Numbered from the stretch's first letter, positions 1 to 11,028 are shown. The stretch is 31,347 nucleotides of DNA from Hofstenia miamia (GCA_900660155.1 CABFPE010000050.1:2122981-2154327), one strand, 5' to 3'. The notes: generated by a model not told the origin, from the letters alone. Made by a program: numbers and translations.

Positions 1-33
<33 letters not shown>
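1..33. repeat. (TTA)11 microsatellite
   Basis: The window opens inside a perfect TTA trinucleotide run of 11 units. It may continue leftwards beyond the window, so its true length is unknown. Confidence 0.95.
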
Positions 34-154
34 GATAAGATGTCAATCATTTTTGAAAATTGCTTCAGAGAAGAAGAACCGAGCCAACTAATTCGACTTT
101 TTATTGACCATAATATTTCCATATCATCGTTGTTGCCATATCAGATTGCTCAAA

Positions 155-1541
155 TTAACGTAGTATGGTGTTAATAGCTTCCTTTGCCTCGCTATTTGTT
201 ATGCGAGTTGATCTGCTTACATCTTGTCCATCTCGAATTTCGTGAACCTCGTCATTCTCTTCTTCTCTATCAGAAGCTGGCTTATCTTCACTCAAAATTT
301 GTATGATCTTCTCGTCGGTCATAGTTTCGCAGGAGGTAAGGTCCTTAGCTACCTGACTTAGACTATAGAATCTTTTTGCAGACAAAATTACCTTAAAGCG
401 CCAACAATTATTGATACAACTCTCACTTACGACGCACCAACTCAATTTTGTCCAGCGGGTTGCATCATTGATTCCCACCTTTGGTTGTCGTGTACCAAGA
501 TGTCAAGATGTTTGCCAAGAATACGTCAATGTTTACTATAAATGTCTTCTCTCGTGGTTACCACAAGACTGGCATAATATTATAAGGGTACTTGAAAATT
601 AGAGTATAAATGATTGTACAGTTAATGACTAATAACAATACATTTCTTAATCATTTTAATGTAACTTCATTACAGTCGTTCTTCGTCTATGGCGTCAATG
701 TGAAAGCGCCCCAGAGGACGACAGTAGTTGACCTTGAACGAATTGAGAATACCTGCGTCCATTGCCTGCAGATGACTGGTTGTTGTAGGTGGCAGGAACT
801 CACAACAAATGTTATACAAATTTTCTGGGATGATGTGCATTGTTCACCAGTAGTAAAATGTGGCCTTATGAAAATCCTGCAATATATCATAAGCTATCCA
901 TACTTTGGTATTGGCGTAGTAATGACAGTATAATTTCGGTTCGACATGCTTGAAACAGCGAGGGTGCACGCTCTTGCCGATGACAGGTGGTTTCAGTTTA
1001 TCAGATCCATCAGCATTAGCAGAAAGCTAAAAAATTAAGATTCTATCTTTCGGATTCTTTATACTTTAACAATTTCTTTTATAGTCAACGATCGATTTGG
1101 TAGCACCCGCAAAAATATATGTTTAATCCAAGTTATATTTTTTCTCTGCCACAATCTTTGCGACTGCATCCACACCAACACTTTCACCTAAAATGCGCTT
1201 ACAGATAATGCAACACCGCTTCTTAAACCTCTGTATCATTTGAATATTGAAACTTCGTGATAGTGTATTGCTTAGCCTTCTGATAGCTTCTGTAATGACG
1301 TCATTTTGTGAACGAACTGTCATAAACCTCATTATAAGAGCGATCTCAAGATTGTCATGTTGCCCTGACCGCATTTTCTTTTCATCTTTCGTTCCATCAT
1401 TTCTCTTTCATTGCGATGACAAAATTCACTGTTAAACACATTTGCAATTTCCTGCTATTTTTGACAGTATTGTTCAAGTAGTAGATACATTTCTTGTTTT
1501 TGATTAACGTTAAGACAAAACAGTTTGCGCTTCGGAGCCAT
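155..1541 (-). pseudogene. pogo/Tigger-type (CENP-B/jerky-like) transposase relic
   Basis: The minus strand reads as a decayed pogo-superfamily DDE transposase from an ATG at 1541 to about 155. In N-to-C order: a basic start (MAPKRKLFCLNVNQKQEM), an in-frame stop soon after (about 1454), a CENP-B-type helix-turn-helix block at 1374-1123 with FKKRCCIICKRILGES (compare the usual W..FKKR....K...GE), a catalytic-domain stretch at about 1030-870 (DGSDKLKPPVIGKS, then a tract with KVWIAYD), the LPPTTTSHLQAMDAGILNSF box (usual LPPNTTSxLQPMDQGVI) at about 800-730, and a C-terminal part at 478-155 (RWTKLSWCVVSESCINNCWR, then an acidic tail). These pieces lie in different frames with internal stops, so the gene is dead. 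About 1390 bp is close to full length for the family. Terminal inverted repeats were not identified; the left one may lie outside the window. Family assignment is by motif recognition only. Confidence 0.8.
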
Positions 1542-1786
1542 TACGACACAACAGAAATGAATCTGTTTCTTAGAATGTTGATAAGGTCATGTGCAAGGGC
1601 AGCTGTTATCTGATTTGATAAGTACATCGACTAATCAAATGGGTTTGTTCGCTAATGGGATGACATTGTGTGTCGATCTCAAATTTACTTGGCAAGATCG
1701 AGAGGTGAGTGTGGCGACTTAACGAGGTAAATAACAGGGTAGGAAGTCCGTCCGTTTACATTAAGTGGCAAAGTTGGCGGGATAAC

Positions 1787-1815
1787 TATATATATATAGA
1801 GAGAGGGAGAGAGAG
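1787..1815. repeat. (TA)n followed by (GA)n microsatellite
   Basis: A short TA dinucleotide run (about 1787-1798) passes directly into an imperfect GA run (about 1798-1815). It lies between the two pogo-type relics. Confidence 0.85.
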
Positions 1816-1826
1816 TTGAAAATCAA

Positions 1827-2515
1827 TATTGTGTACCTGAGATATTGCGTACATATCATTTTAGCATACTCAGTTAAAGGAATGGAAATTATTCTCTATA
1901 TAATAAATGCAAAAAAATGTTGCTTATTGCGTACTCGGATATTTCATATAGCTTACGAATACTAATTTTCAATGTCACAATAGTTTTTCTACCGCTTATT
2001 GCGTACCTTGCCGCCTGTCTGAAATTATGTCAATTGTGAGTGTTCATTAACTACCCAATCAACATTTGTCGTAGTTCCTATGTAGCATATTAATTCAACT
2101 TTACTGCAGCGAATGTTTCATTTAGAAAAATGTATCGTAAGCGTGTTGCATTTTCTATTGAAGAAAAGTGTAAAGTCATTAGGAACATGAAAGCAGGAAC
2201 CAACAAAGTACAATATGAATAAGTCAACAGTATCCAGTATCATAAACAGTGACAGGCGGAAAGTCATTAATGCATATGCAGCTACACACCAGTCCAGCGA
2301 GCGAAAAAGACAGGCGACTGATAAACTGGATAATCTCATTGTTCAGAGTGGTGTATCTAAAACAATAACAAAAAACTTCCTGATTACTTTGTTCAGTAGT
2401 TTTGTATGAGCAAATATAGTCTTAACCGCAAATAGTTGTCTATATGCTTTATAGTAAACAGATTATACGGTGTTAATAGACGTTGACAATATTGCGTACA
2501 ATGGTTATTGTGTAC
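1827..2515 (+). repeat. Six direct copies of a TATTG[CT]GTAC decamer
   Basis: The decamer TATTGCGTAC occurs at 1843-1852, 1925-1934, 1997-2006 and 2490-2499. The variant TATTGTGTAC occurs at 1827-1836 and 2506-2515. All six are in the same orientation. Four lie upstream and two downstream of the pogo-type coding fragment at 2130-2409, so the motif brackets it. Clustered short motifs inside the ends of DNA transposons are often transposase-binding sites; that role is inferred here, not shown. Confidence 0.7.
2130..2409 (+). pseudogene. pogo/Tigger-type transposase N-terminal fragment
   Basis: From the ATG at 2130 the plus strand reads MYRKRVAFSIEEKCKVIRNM, which fits the first helix of a pogo/CENP-B-type HTH (KR...T..EK..II). 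A frameshift and stop follow, then a second frame opens at 2215 with NKSTVSSIINSDRRKVINAY, matching the recognition-helix end of the same domain (..KSTVS.I....), and SERKRQATDKLDNLIVQ, the usual linker to the second HTH. The catalytic domain is absent, so this is a fragment. It differs from the minus-strand relic at 155-1541; the two N-termini face away from each other about 590 bp apart. The surrounding decamers may mark the ends of this element. Confidence 0.65.
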
Positions 2516-2639
2516 CGTTTTTGATTCCGTTGTTGGTACGCTATAGTCATGTTCAACTATGTATATATATATATACATATGCAATTCGAGTGTTAAGCAA
2601 AAAAATTTTAAAAAGTTATATTTTCTATTTAAGTTAAGT

Positions 2640-3120
2640 CTGTTGTAGGAATAGGTGCACGTTCTTGGATTCGAAAACGTTTCTTTTAAGTTCTTTAAAT
2701 TAATTCATTCCATTTTGAGTATCAGTTTTCTATGAAAAATTGTTTTAAGTGTATTTTAGCCTCAATTTTGTCTCGTGACGTCAATTTAAAGAATATTTCT
2801 AAGGATTTAAATTTTGCTAAGTATTCTACGGAAAACAAATAATTATTTTTTCTGGTTGTATCTTATTGCTTTCTTTCAAAACATGCTCTATATGCTCCAG
2901 TTTGACATTCTTCATTCTCTTTTTGAGATTTGTTAATAAACAGGGTGGATATGTGCAGTAATGCTATATATAGAATTTTTTTAGAACAAGTGTGTCTTTA
3001 TTCCGTCTACCATTTTTGCATTATTTTCTTGACTTCATTTTCAAGTGTAAATTTATTATCAAACATTATTCCTAACTTTAATTTTGGTCTCTTCTCGTAT
3101 GATATTGTCTTTTGATTTTA
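2640..3120 (-). pseudogene. Possible LINE reverse-transcriptase C-terminal relic
   Basis: On the minus strand around 3110-3020 one frame reads KLKLGIMFDNKFTLENEVKK, which resembles the region after the palm of non-LTR reverse transcriptases (usually LGV.FD..L.F..H). Further downstream, around 2830-2700, open stretches such as KLTSRDKIEAKIHLKQFF are seen between stops. No YADD box, endonuclease or poly(A) tail was found. The match is short, so this call is tentative; ordinary AT-rich noise is the alternative. Confidence 0.35.
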
Positions 3121-3343
3121 ACATTAATTTTTCATTTTTATTATACATACATGTATGTACTATTCTCAATCTTAAAAGTAGTATTCACGAATAAATACTT
3201 GATAATACTAACTTGATATAACATTAGTAACGTTGTTAGTTTTTCTCGCTTTTGGTGCAGGTAGAAATACTGACTTCGCATTTCCTTTTAATTTTACTAT
3301 AATGCACCTTCATTTTTAATTTAAATTCTCATATTATATTTAG

Positions 3344-4951
3344 GAAGGAATAAATTGCAAAGCAATGTGTCGAAAGTGTTTGAGAAGTGCTAGCGGACGA
3401 AGGAAGTCTCGCGAGGAACTTAATCGATACTATGCTCTTGACGAGGATTCAAGACCTCGTAAACCTTCCATACCCAAAGTTAGATCTAGAGGACGTATAA
3501 AACATAATACTCCGGAAATGTTTTTTCTAAAGTGCAATGAATCTTTAGTTCCCGGTACTTCTTTAGGTGCATTGTTTGTTGAAAATGCACCTGAACAAAC
3601 AACAATTATTCCAGAAGTCGCTCCACAATTTCCATCAAAAGGTTCGTTTGTGTCAATGTCTGGCAATGCACCTAACTATCGTACGATTCTGCCTAAAACA
3701 TCAGACACTAATTCTGATATAGCATCTAAGGCAGCACCAACTTTATCAATGTCAAGTTTAGTTTTATCACAACCTTCCGTTTTAACCACAACGACTTCAT
3801 TGACACATATAGTCGCATCACAACCCTCCGATTCAACCACATCAATGTCATCATTGTCACATTTATTCCTATCCCAACCTTCAGATTCAACTACAGCAAC
3901 TTCATCATTGTCACATTTAGTTCTATCACAAACTTCAGATTCAATCGCAACAACTATATCAAATAATAAAAATATCGGTCAACAGCCTCTTAGTGTCGTA
4001 AGCACGTTTAGTCTGGAGAGCGATAATAATGTGAGCTTAGATAGTACCATATGCTCCAAATCAATGGTTGAATCAACGATCTCAATTAAGGAGGTTAAAT
4101 CCAGTCCTAAGGAAAATGACAAGGTAATGACTAGCAATGTTAATACTCGAACCCACAGACAAAGGAAAATTACTGAATTAATGACAAATTCAACGCTCCC
4201 ATTACATTCCTTGAAAAGCTCATTAGCTCCGATTGAAACACAAATTAATAATAATCCAGAAACACTTGGTAAATCGAATGAACCGTTGACATATACTAGC
4301 TTTTCGGCCTCATCTGATTGTTCTAAAGAGTTGAATGAGCCATCTGATGGCGAAGATGATAATAGCAAGAGTCCTATTATTGGCGATGCTAGTCGATATG
4401 AAATAGTGCGTAATGATTTAGAAATGTCTGATGATAGTAATATGGAATCCGCGATTCCACCAGAATCATCTAACAGTTTACATTCCCATACACACTTAGA
4501 TGTCAATTCTCGAAGCTTTCTAAAGTTTTCTAGTGAAAGCACATATGAAAAACTTCAAAGCATTTTGAAATCTAAACAACAAAGATCGCCTTTCAAAAAA
4601 TGGAAGACTGATATTATTGAGAAAGAACAGATGAAAAATTTTTCCAACTGCCAGTTGAAGGAGAGAAGTTCTTTGCATCCTACTTTATGTGTTCCCGATA
4701 CTTCTACTACTGTTGGCATTTCACAACGAACCCCTAAAGAAACTAGTATGCCTCGACACAATCCTTATAATATTCCTTCACATGTTGTTTTTAAAACACC
4801 CTTAAAGATCGCACCAAAAGGACGAAAGACTATGTCCAAAGAATCCGATGATATCCACACCTCATTACATTCAAACGAGAAAGAAGCTTTTGTCGATACC
4901 TTAAATCTACGTTGTACCCATCCCCCAAAATCCCAGCAAAAATTAAAAAAA
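3344..4951 (+). CDS. Large internal or 5' coding exon of an unrecognised Ser/Thr-rich protein
   Basis: An open frame runs from a splice-acceptor-like site (TATATTTAG, AG at 3342-3343, whose TAG is also the first upstream in-frame stop) to a strong donor, GTAAGT at 4952-4957. The exon is 1608 bp, exactly 536 codons, phase 0 at both ends. The first ATG is at 3365, eight codons in, so translation may start there or upstream. Counting from that ATG, the protein has a basic N-terminus (residues 1-46), a Ser/Thr-rich repeat at about 131-197, an acidic patch near 327-336 (PSDGEDDNSK), and a basic C-terminal third. Proline-directed kinase sites are visible: S408-PFK, T456-PK and T478-PLK. No folded domain, signal peptide or membrane segment is seen, so it is probably a disordered nuclear or cytoskeletal regulator. 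I do not recognise the family. Open length and clean splice borders support a real gene. Confidence 0.72.
3755..3955 (+). repeat. 54-bp coding minisatellite (about 18-residue repeat)
   Basis: Inside the 3344-4951 exon, about four imperfect copies of a 17-18-residue unit follow one another, with SQP or SQT at residues 135, 152, 170 and 188. Typical units contain SLSHLFLSQPSDSTT. The first unit is one residue shorter and more diverged. The period is a multiple of three, so copy-number changes keep the frame. Confidence 0.85.
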
Positions 4952-5065
4952 GTAAGTTTTTGCATTATATAAGTTGGGTGAAAATTATTATTTAATGGAA
5001 ATAGAGAATTTAATGGGTTACCAGAATGCAAATTTTTTAACTTTGAATTTGTGTCTTTTTAATAG
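4952..5065 (+). other. Candidate short intron with a terminal exon and poly(A) signal beyond
   Basis: The donor GTAAGT at 4952 could pair with the pyrimidine-rich acceptor GTGTCTTTTTAATAG ending at 5065, giving a 114-bp intron. In phase 0 the next exon would read GTG TAA, so the protein would end ...LKKV. An AATAAA hexamer lies near 5213. Without splicing, the frame continues seven codons (VSFCII, then stop at 4970-4972). Either end, or a more distant exon, is possible. Confidence 0.35.
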
Positions 5066-5071
5066 GTGTAA

Positions 5072-6100
5072 ACGATATTGTTTTCCTGTCGACGCACATG
5101 AATATTAATTTAAAATTTACTCTAAATCTTTGTAGGTTTATCTAACCTGTAAGAATAATACCTGCAATTTATTAATTTTTTATTAATTTCGAATTTCTGA
5201 TTTAAACAGCAGAATAAAGCTTTTTCAGAATCATAATTGCATTAAATTGCGCCATCTAGATTTCGAACGCTATTAATAATTGTTTGAGATAAATTATTTC
5301 TAATACTCCCCACTAGCCATGTATTTACTGTTCATTTCTGCAATTGTTATAGAAGGTTATTCTTCTAATTCATTTTTCTATACATCTACTTTTACGTATG
5401 ATAATTTCTATATTGCGATCTTAAACAAAAAGTAATATTAGTTAACATTTCGTCAGAAATGTATAGCAAGCCGTTGATATTTCAAACAATTAACTGTGGA
5501 GTAATTCATTAATGCACCTTACGCTTTCAGCTCGACCATTTTTACACAATCATTTTGATAATTTGAGTTGGCTATTCAACCTTTTTTATTTCTACACCGA
5601 GTTTGTACACAGAATAAGATTATTTTTTCTTGGCTTTTACTTCTTACGTTGGAATTTATAAGCCCAACAGTTCTTACGTGTTCAAACAAATGCACACTCA
5701 AAAATGAAAATGGGAAGAATCATAGTCAGGTTCATCAATCACAGTAGCAAAAACGTACTGCTATAGATGGCAGGTAAACTTGCTTTTAACTGTGTACATA
5801 AAAGATGTATAGCAAAAATATAATCACATGCACATTCAGACAAACACGCTTATTTGCTATACTTTCTGGATTAAGTTGAAACTTCATCTTCTGCAACAAG
5901 TTCAGTGTAGTTGTTAGATGTGGTATATTTTCAACGATAGACATCTTAAGAGATGCATTATATAGCATATCTATCAAGAGTTTTTGTATACTCTGCAATT
6001 ATGCTATGGTATAATTTATTACATTGCGTGTCACACTCAGCCTTTAGTATTATATTTATTAGTTTCAATTTATATGTTATTTGCATATAAGGAATATTCC
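5072..6100. other. AT-rich stretch without a recognised gene
   Basis: I see no recognisable protein, RNA gene or long repeat. An open minus-strand frame at 5998-5786 (70 codons) lies downstream of the LINE relic and might be part of its decayed C-terminus, but I could not match it. Confidence 0.5.
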
Positions 6101-6289
6101 CCAATTTAATTTCTTCCTTCGTTGGATCTGTAATGGTTCAAGTTAGTTGGGCGGGAATGGTATTTGTTTCAAACAGCATATTGATATCTTTTTGTAAGAT
6201 ATTATTTTTGGTGAGGAGCGAATAAAAATATGCATTGTAGAGCAGTAAGGTATTGAGTGTCTGTCTGTTCCAAATATTGACATTTTCCT

Positions 6290-7370
6290 CTTACAAATGA
6301 CATCTTGTATAATTTTTCCTAGGTTGACATTTACTGCACTCGTTATCAGTTTTACTCTTGGAATATTACCTTCTTCTTAATTCCAGAGACAGTTATTTTG
6401 CCAGTGCCTTGACTTATTAAGTATTGTGTTGTGTACGCTGATTTTTGGTAATTTATCTGCAGACATGTAAAAGTTTTGCAGGTGCTTTTGATTAGTAACA
6501 ATTACTGCGATATCTGCAAATGCCAATTTTTTTGTTAACTCCTTGATATTTAAAGTCCAATTTATTTGTTTAATTTTAAATTGGCGTAACGAAATGCTCA
6601 ATTTCAAAACTGAACAATGTACATGAGGGAGGACTGTCCTGTTTAATTCTACGGTCTACATTTAAAGCTGGTGAAAAGAAGATTTATTATTTTTGTAGCA
6701 AGCTTTAATAAGTTTAAGAACGAATGGGGAATTCTTAGTTTAGAAAGTCCATTAAACTATTAATTCAGATTCAGCGACATTTGAGAAATCAATGTTTACG
6801 ATACCTATATCACTTTTGTTCTTTTTGCAGATGTCTAAAATACACTGAAGTCTTGAAATGTTCACTGAAGGCTTCCTTTCGTTTACGAATAATGTCTGGA
6901 GTGAAATGATATATTTCTGTTCGAAACACCTAGTCTATTGTTTTAAGATCCATGTTTAAAAATGAAATTGGACCTAAGATATTCGATCATTTATGTATTT
7001 TTCTAGGTTTTGGAATTAGCATTACCAATACCACTTGAAATGTGACCATTATGTATAATAGATTCAAGTAATATATAAATAACGGTAGTGAACAAATTAC
7101 GAAAAGTATTGTAAAAATTTGCATTTAAAACATCAAAGCCTGGAGAAAATTTTAGCTTATCAATTTCATGAAATATCTTAGTGGTGTTGATAGCTGCATT
7201 TAAGACATCATGCTTATTAATAGACTTGTGTTTTTGCTAGGATGATCCGCTTGTTTATAGAGGTTTTTTGTAAAAGTCTTCGAAATCCTTCATAATATCC
7301 TCCATCTTTTCATATGTGTTGCTTCCTAAACAAACAGAATCTATGTTTGTGTTATTTAATCACTTTCTAG
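6290..7370 (-). pseudogene. L1-like non-LTR reverse transcriptase relic
   Basis: Reading the minus strand from high to low coordinates gives, in several frames, the expected order of a non-LTR reverse transcriptase. First comes a linker, EDIMKDFEDFYKKPL (about 7300-7255; usual ..F..FY..L). Next is KLKFSPGFDVLNANFYNTF (about 7155-7100; usual SPG.DG). Then MLIPKPRK (about 7025-7000), LGPISFLNMDLKTID (about 6985-6940; usual RPISLLNVDYKI) and KLAFADIAVIVTN (about 6540-6500), which is the YADD active-site box changed to FADI. A further stretch with NVNLGKIIQDVICKRKM follows near 6330-6280. The LLN-D-K-type box favours the L1/Tx1 group. Stops and frameshifts between blocks, and loss of the second catalytic Asp, show it is inactive. 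It directly borders the piggyBac relic. Confidence 0.7.
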
Positions 7371-7391
7371 TATAATTCTTTATTTTGCTAG

Positions 7392-7416
7392 TATATATAT
7401 ACATGTATATATATAT
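7392..7416. repeat. TA microsatellite with internal ACATGT
   Basis: An imperfect TA run broken in the middle by ACATGT, located between the LINE relic and the 3' end of the piggyBac transposase relic. It is itself palindromic. Confidence 0.85.
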
Positions 7417-7439
7417 TACAATAGACTAGTTAATAAATT

Positions 7440-9190
7440 TAAACCACACTATTGATTACACACTTGACAAATACAAGATGTTTCACTGTAATTTTGACAC
7501 ACATGTTGCTGGCTTTGGCTTCGAACTTTACTCACATTAGTTTACACTTTTTGGACATCTATTATATGGCATCTTTTTCTTGTGCTGGTAATAGTTAAAG
7601 ATGAAACACTTGCACTGTTGTGTGGTTTTGATTTTAAAAGAATTTCTTTTGATGCGTTTGCATGTTTTCCGCGATTACTCGAGTAACCATGCAAGCAGCC
7701 ATGAGCTCAGTACTAACTGTCATTAAAACCTTAAAATGGGATCTGTTTGTCAAAGATGAGTTTGATAGCATTGAAAAGACGACATATGCCCCAACTCCAG
7801 CAGCATCAGCCGGTGTCAAGATAAGCTTAGTTGTCAATTGATGCACAGCCCTCCGAACAGTAAAGTTCCCCACCATTTCACATTTACCCCACACTTTTTC
7901 TGATTATAATCGTGGATGATTTGCGGTAGCTTTTTATCTTTTGATGTCACTGACTGATCAAAATGTGACGTTGAAATTTGAACAACTACTCTGCCTTTCT
8001 TTGCTTTGTACGAAACAGGAGTTGCATGATTGTTCTGCGCAAAGAGTGATGGATAAAGTTCTCGGTGCTTGAAGTTGTTTAATTCTTTGGGAATTCCCCC
8101 TTTATTTTGTTAAATTTTGCTTTCTTAGCTCTTCTGCTAAATGCAATGAACTGAAACAATTGTCACCACATATATTTCGACCACTACTATAAACTTGTTC
8201 TGCTAGTTTAAGAACCACACATGTCGCTTTGCCAACATCTCGCATACCTGTTACATCTTTCCCTGTGTATACTTGGTCATTGATAATATAAAAGTAATAA
8301 CTGTCACACAACCACCATATTTTTATCGCGTATTTTGCAGGCTTTTTGCTAATATACTGACGAAATTGGGCATTATCCTTGATATGGTGCTAGCATTTCG
8401 TCAATTGTAAAACATGGTCCTGGAATATATGAACTTCGTAAATTCGTTATGAAAGTTTACCATACTTAACACATTGAAGCTAAATTATCATTCCTTTTAT
8501 TTGGCTGATATGTTTTATAATCTTCAAAGCGTATGTACTTTAAAATCTCTTTAAAACGATCACGCGAAACAGTAGCATTGCAAATGGGTCTACTATGATC
8601 TTCATTGAAAATATGCTCAACAGGAAGCCTGGAATCGCGAAGTTCACCACACATTAGCAATACTCTCAGAAATCCAATCATCTCATCAAAAGAAATATCT
8701 TGGAAATTTTTAGACAGTTTATGTCCTTTAGCATTTATTGAGACAATTATCATCTGAAGCAACTCGTTATTCAGAAAATGGCTTAGAGATTCACCTCTAC
8801 TGATAATATTTGCATCCTTCACGTGACGTGGTAAATCTGCTGTTTGCCGAACAATGTTCGTAGCACGAGATCGAGATGGTGTTAAAATTGGTAAAGAGGA
8901 CGTCTTTAGTTTGATACGACGTTTCAGAATTGCTAGTTTCTATTCTTATAGGAGAGTGGGGTAAGCTAAAGCTGGAATTTAAATTTGTATTTGACTTTAT
9001 ATTACTGTCATTGTGCTGTTCAAAAGAAAATGTAGATTGATCAATGTCCCTTCCTGCATTGCAGACGTAACGTAATCACTGTTGGAATAGTCATCGTCAA
9101 AATCGCTTTCATCTGCATACTGCACATAACCATAAAATGAAGGTGGTATTCTCTCTCTTTGAGGATAATGTTTGGATCGTGATAAAGTGT
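7440..9190 (-). pseudogene. piggyBac-type (PGBD) transposase relic
   Basis: The minus strand carries an almost complete but broken piggyBac transposase. N to C: an acidic N-terminal stretch (YADESDFDDDYSNSDY, about 9126-9070); stops, then a frame from about 8945 with LPILTPSRSRATNIVRQ; the first DDE-domain part at 8822-8466 (ISFDEMIGFLRVLLMCGELR, then RFKEILKYIRFED); a frame change after CFTIDEMLAPYQG (about 8425-8385); QFRQYISKKPAKYAIKIWWL (about 8367-8308) continuing to VYTGKD and GDNCFSSLHLAEELRK (8311-8102); a weakened YNQKKCGV box near 7895; the C-terminal part at 7894-7634; and a Cys-rich tail with RKRCH, VCQNY and CNQ-type spacing to about 7444. Asp residues at TIDE and GDN survive, but multiple frame breaks make the protein non-functional. 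An AG before the 8945 block could be a splice acceptor instead of a break. Confidence 0.85.
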
Positions 9191-9300
9191 AAACCTAAAA
9201 AATCAAAAAAATTATATTTACTTAATAAATTTAAGCTTTTTTAGATTTTAAAATTTGCTGAAAACTATAAATCACATGCATAAATTTAACGATAAATGAG

Positions 9301-9499
9301 TTGGGTCAATTTGACCCAATCAGTCATATTTGTGTGAGAAAAAATAAAATCAGTTTTTTAGCAACCATGCGTAGCACCAGCTGTTACAAACTTCATAATG
9401 TAGACAACTAAGTGGAAGAGTCTAAAAGACTCGAGATATGCAAAGTGATTTCAATTTGAAGTTGAGTCATTTTGCCCCAATCACTCGTCCGAGGATTAA
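9301..9499. repeat. Probable piggyBac 5' terminal region with a palindromic repeat and TTAA
   Basis: Upstream of the transposase N-terminus lies a perfect 9-bp-arm palindrome, TTGGGTCAATTTGACCCAA, at 9301-9319. A diverged copy occurs at 9462-9484 (TTGAGTCATTTTGCCCC and on, 19 of 23 matches). Just outside, CGGACGAGTG (minus strand) leads to a TTAA at 9496-9499, the target site used by piggyBac elements. This looks like the end of the element. No matching opposite end was found near 7440. Confidence 0.5.
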
Positions 9500-11028
9500 T
9501 AATGTAAATGTAGAAACCTTAGAGGATGAGGGGCTATCAGCACCAATTGAACGTAAAAGTAGGTAAATGTAACTAAATGCTCAGTGTAAACGCAATGATA
9601 TAATGCTCGGAATTTCTTCAAAAAATTTGTAATTCCATTAGTTATGAATACTTTGCTTTGTTTTTTATAAATAAAATTTAATATCAATTAAACTAGTATT
9701 AAAAAAATTTTTTACAAATGTTCAATTCATAACTAATTTTGTTTTTTTAATTTTAATATGTCCACCATGTTACTTATTTTGGCTGATAATGCATCAGCAA
9801 CTTTCTTCCATTCTGTCTGTATAGCTGCTGATTTTCCGTGATTTTTTCAACAATGCCTTTAGACATTTCTTTGGACGAGGGGAAATTAATAATTTACTTG
9901 TAGAAGACACATCATTATTGCGAACCGTAAAGTAATCATTTATTCCAGCTCTACAAATGATTGCGTATTTGGAAGGCTTCTCAAAACCTCATGCATTTTG
10001 TCAGTCGAGATCCACGTTTGTTGCCTTCCTACTCAAGTCTTCTTCATATTAAGAAGACGTTTGCGATATATATATATATATATATATATATTGGCGACGC
10101 ACTGTTAAAAATTTTTAAAGCCCATAGAGCAAATAATGCTTTTATATTAAAGACATCTCAATGATGAGGTAAATTTTGAGTTGATCATGTGAGTTATTGT
10201 TTTCCACATATGGTGTTTGTAATAAATAGCTAAATGTTTGATGATTTCAGTACTAAATCGTGTTTCATCTGCAAATTCGTGAGGATTTGGGGTAGTAATA
10301 AGGTTTGCATCCGTAAGATAGTTATCACTATTTGTAGGTACGTTGTTCATTAGTTTGCAATCATCGAATGGATCCACATGTTTGCCGTAAAGTTTCAAGT
10401 GTAATTAATATTAGAGTGAGGAAAGTTAATTTGATTAATTCTTGAGGAGAGCATGAGTCTTTACGAATTGTTTTCATTTGTTATACAGTGAAATTTATTT
10501 CAACAGGAATGATGACATGCTTTAGATCAATTAAAATTGGCAAGAGGATTATGAGTCGATGTGGATTGTTTTCTGTTTCTTAAATGAAATAGACAACGTG
10601 ATTGCACCCATGTTAGTTGTGGTAAGAAAATATATAAATGCAAAATGTTAATACTCATATAATTAATTGTTCTTGGGTCACGACTCTCTGTAAACACAAG
10701 TCTGAAAGCAAACCTTGGTTAATGACAAATAGAGATTAAACTATGTATTTAGAAAAATATCCGTATTACAATTTGATTTATATTTTGAAGCAACAATGAA
10801 TAGCTTAGCTATTTTGAGTTTTTAACTGATAATGTTGTGGAAATTCACGATTCTAATGCGATTGTGATGCATTTTTTATTTGATAATGAATACAAAATAA
10901 ATAATCAATATCTAAATCCGTACAATGTGTACAATAATCTTTTTCAAGGAATGAATTGGAATCAATGTTTTAGCAGTTAAACTGAGTAGTCAGCGCTTGC
11001 AATTGATGCTTAAACTCGTGCAATTACT
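9500..11028. other. AT-rich region without a recognised gene
   Basis: It contains a perfect TA run at 10066-10091 and an 83-codon minus-strand open frame at 10398-10147 that I do not recognise. Around 9830-9750 the minus strand reads KSAAIQTEWKKVADALSAK, faintly like a Myb/SANT-type transposon domain, but it is too short to call. Confidence 0.5.

Noticed and set aside
2215..2409. A stand-alone small protein in the 64-codon frame
   Set aside because: Its sequence is the out-of-frame continuation of the pogo-type HTH fragment starting at 2130, not an independent gene.
3979..4542. A 187-codon antisense open frame
   Set aside because: It lies entirely inside the 3344-4951 exon on the other strand and has no splice context or recognisable domain; it is a shadow of that exon.
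4946..4972. KKVSF at the unspliced end of the exon, matching the PP1-docking RVxF pattern
   Set aside because: The V, S and F codons come from the GTAAGT donor and following bases, so the motif exists only if the intron is retained.
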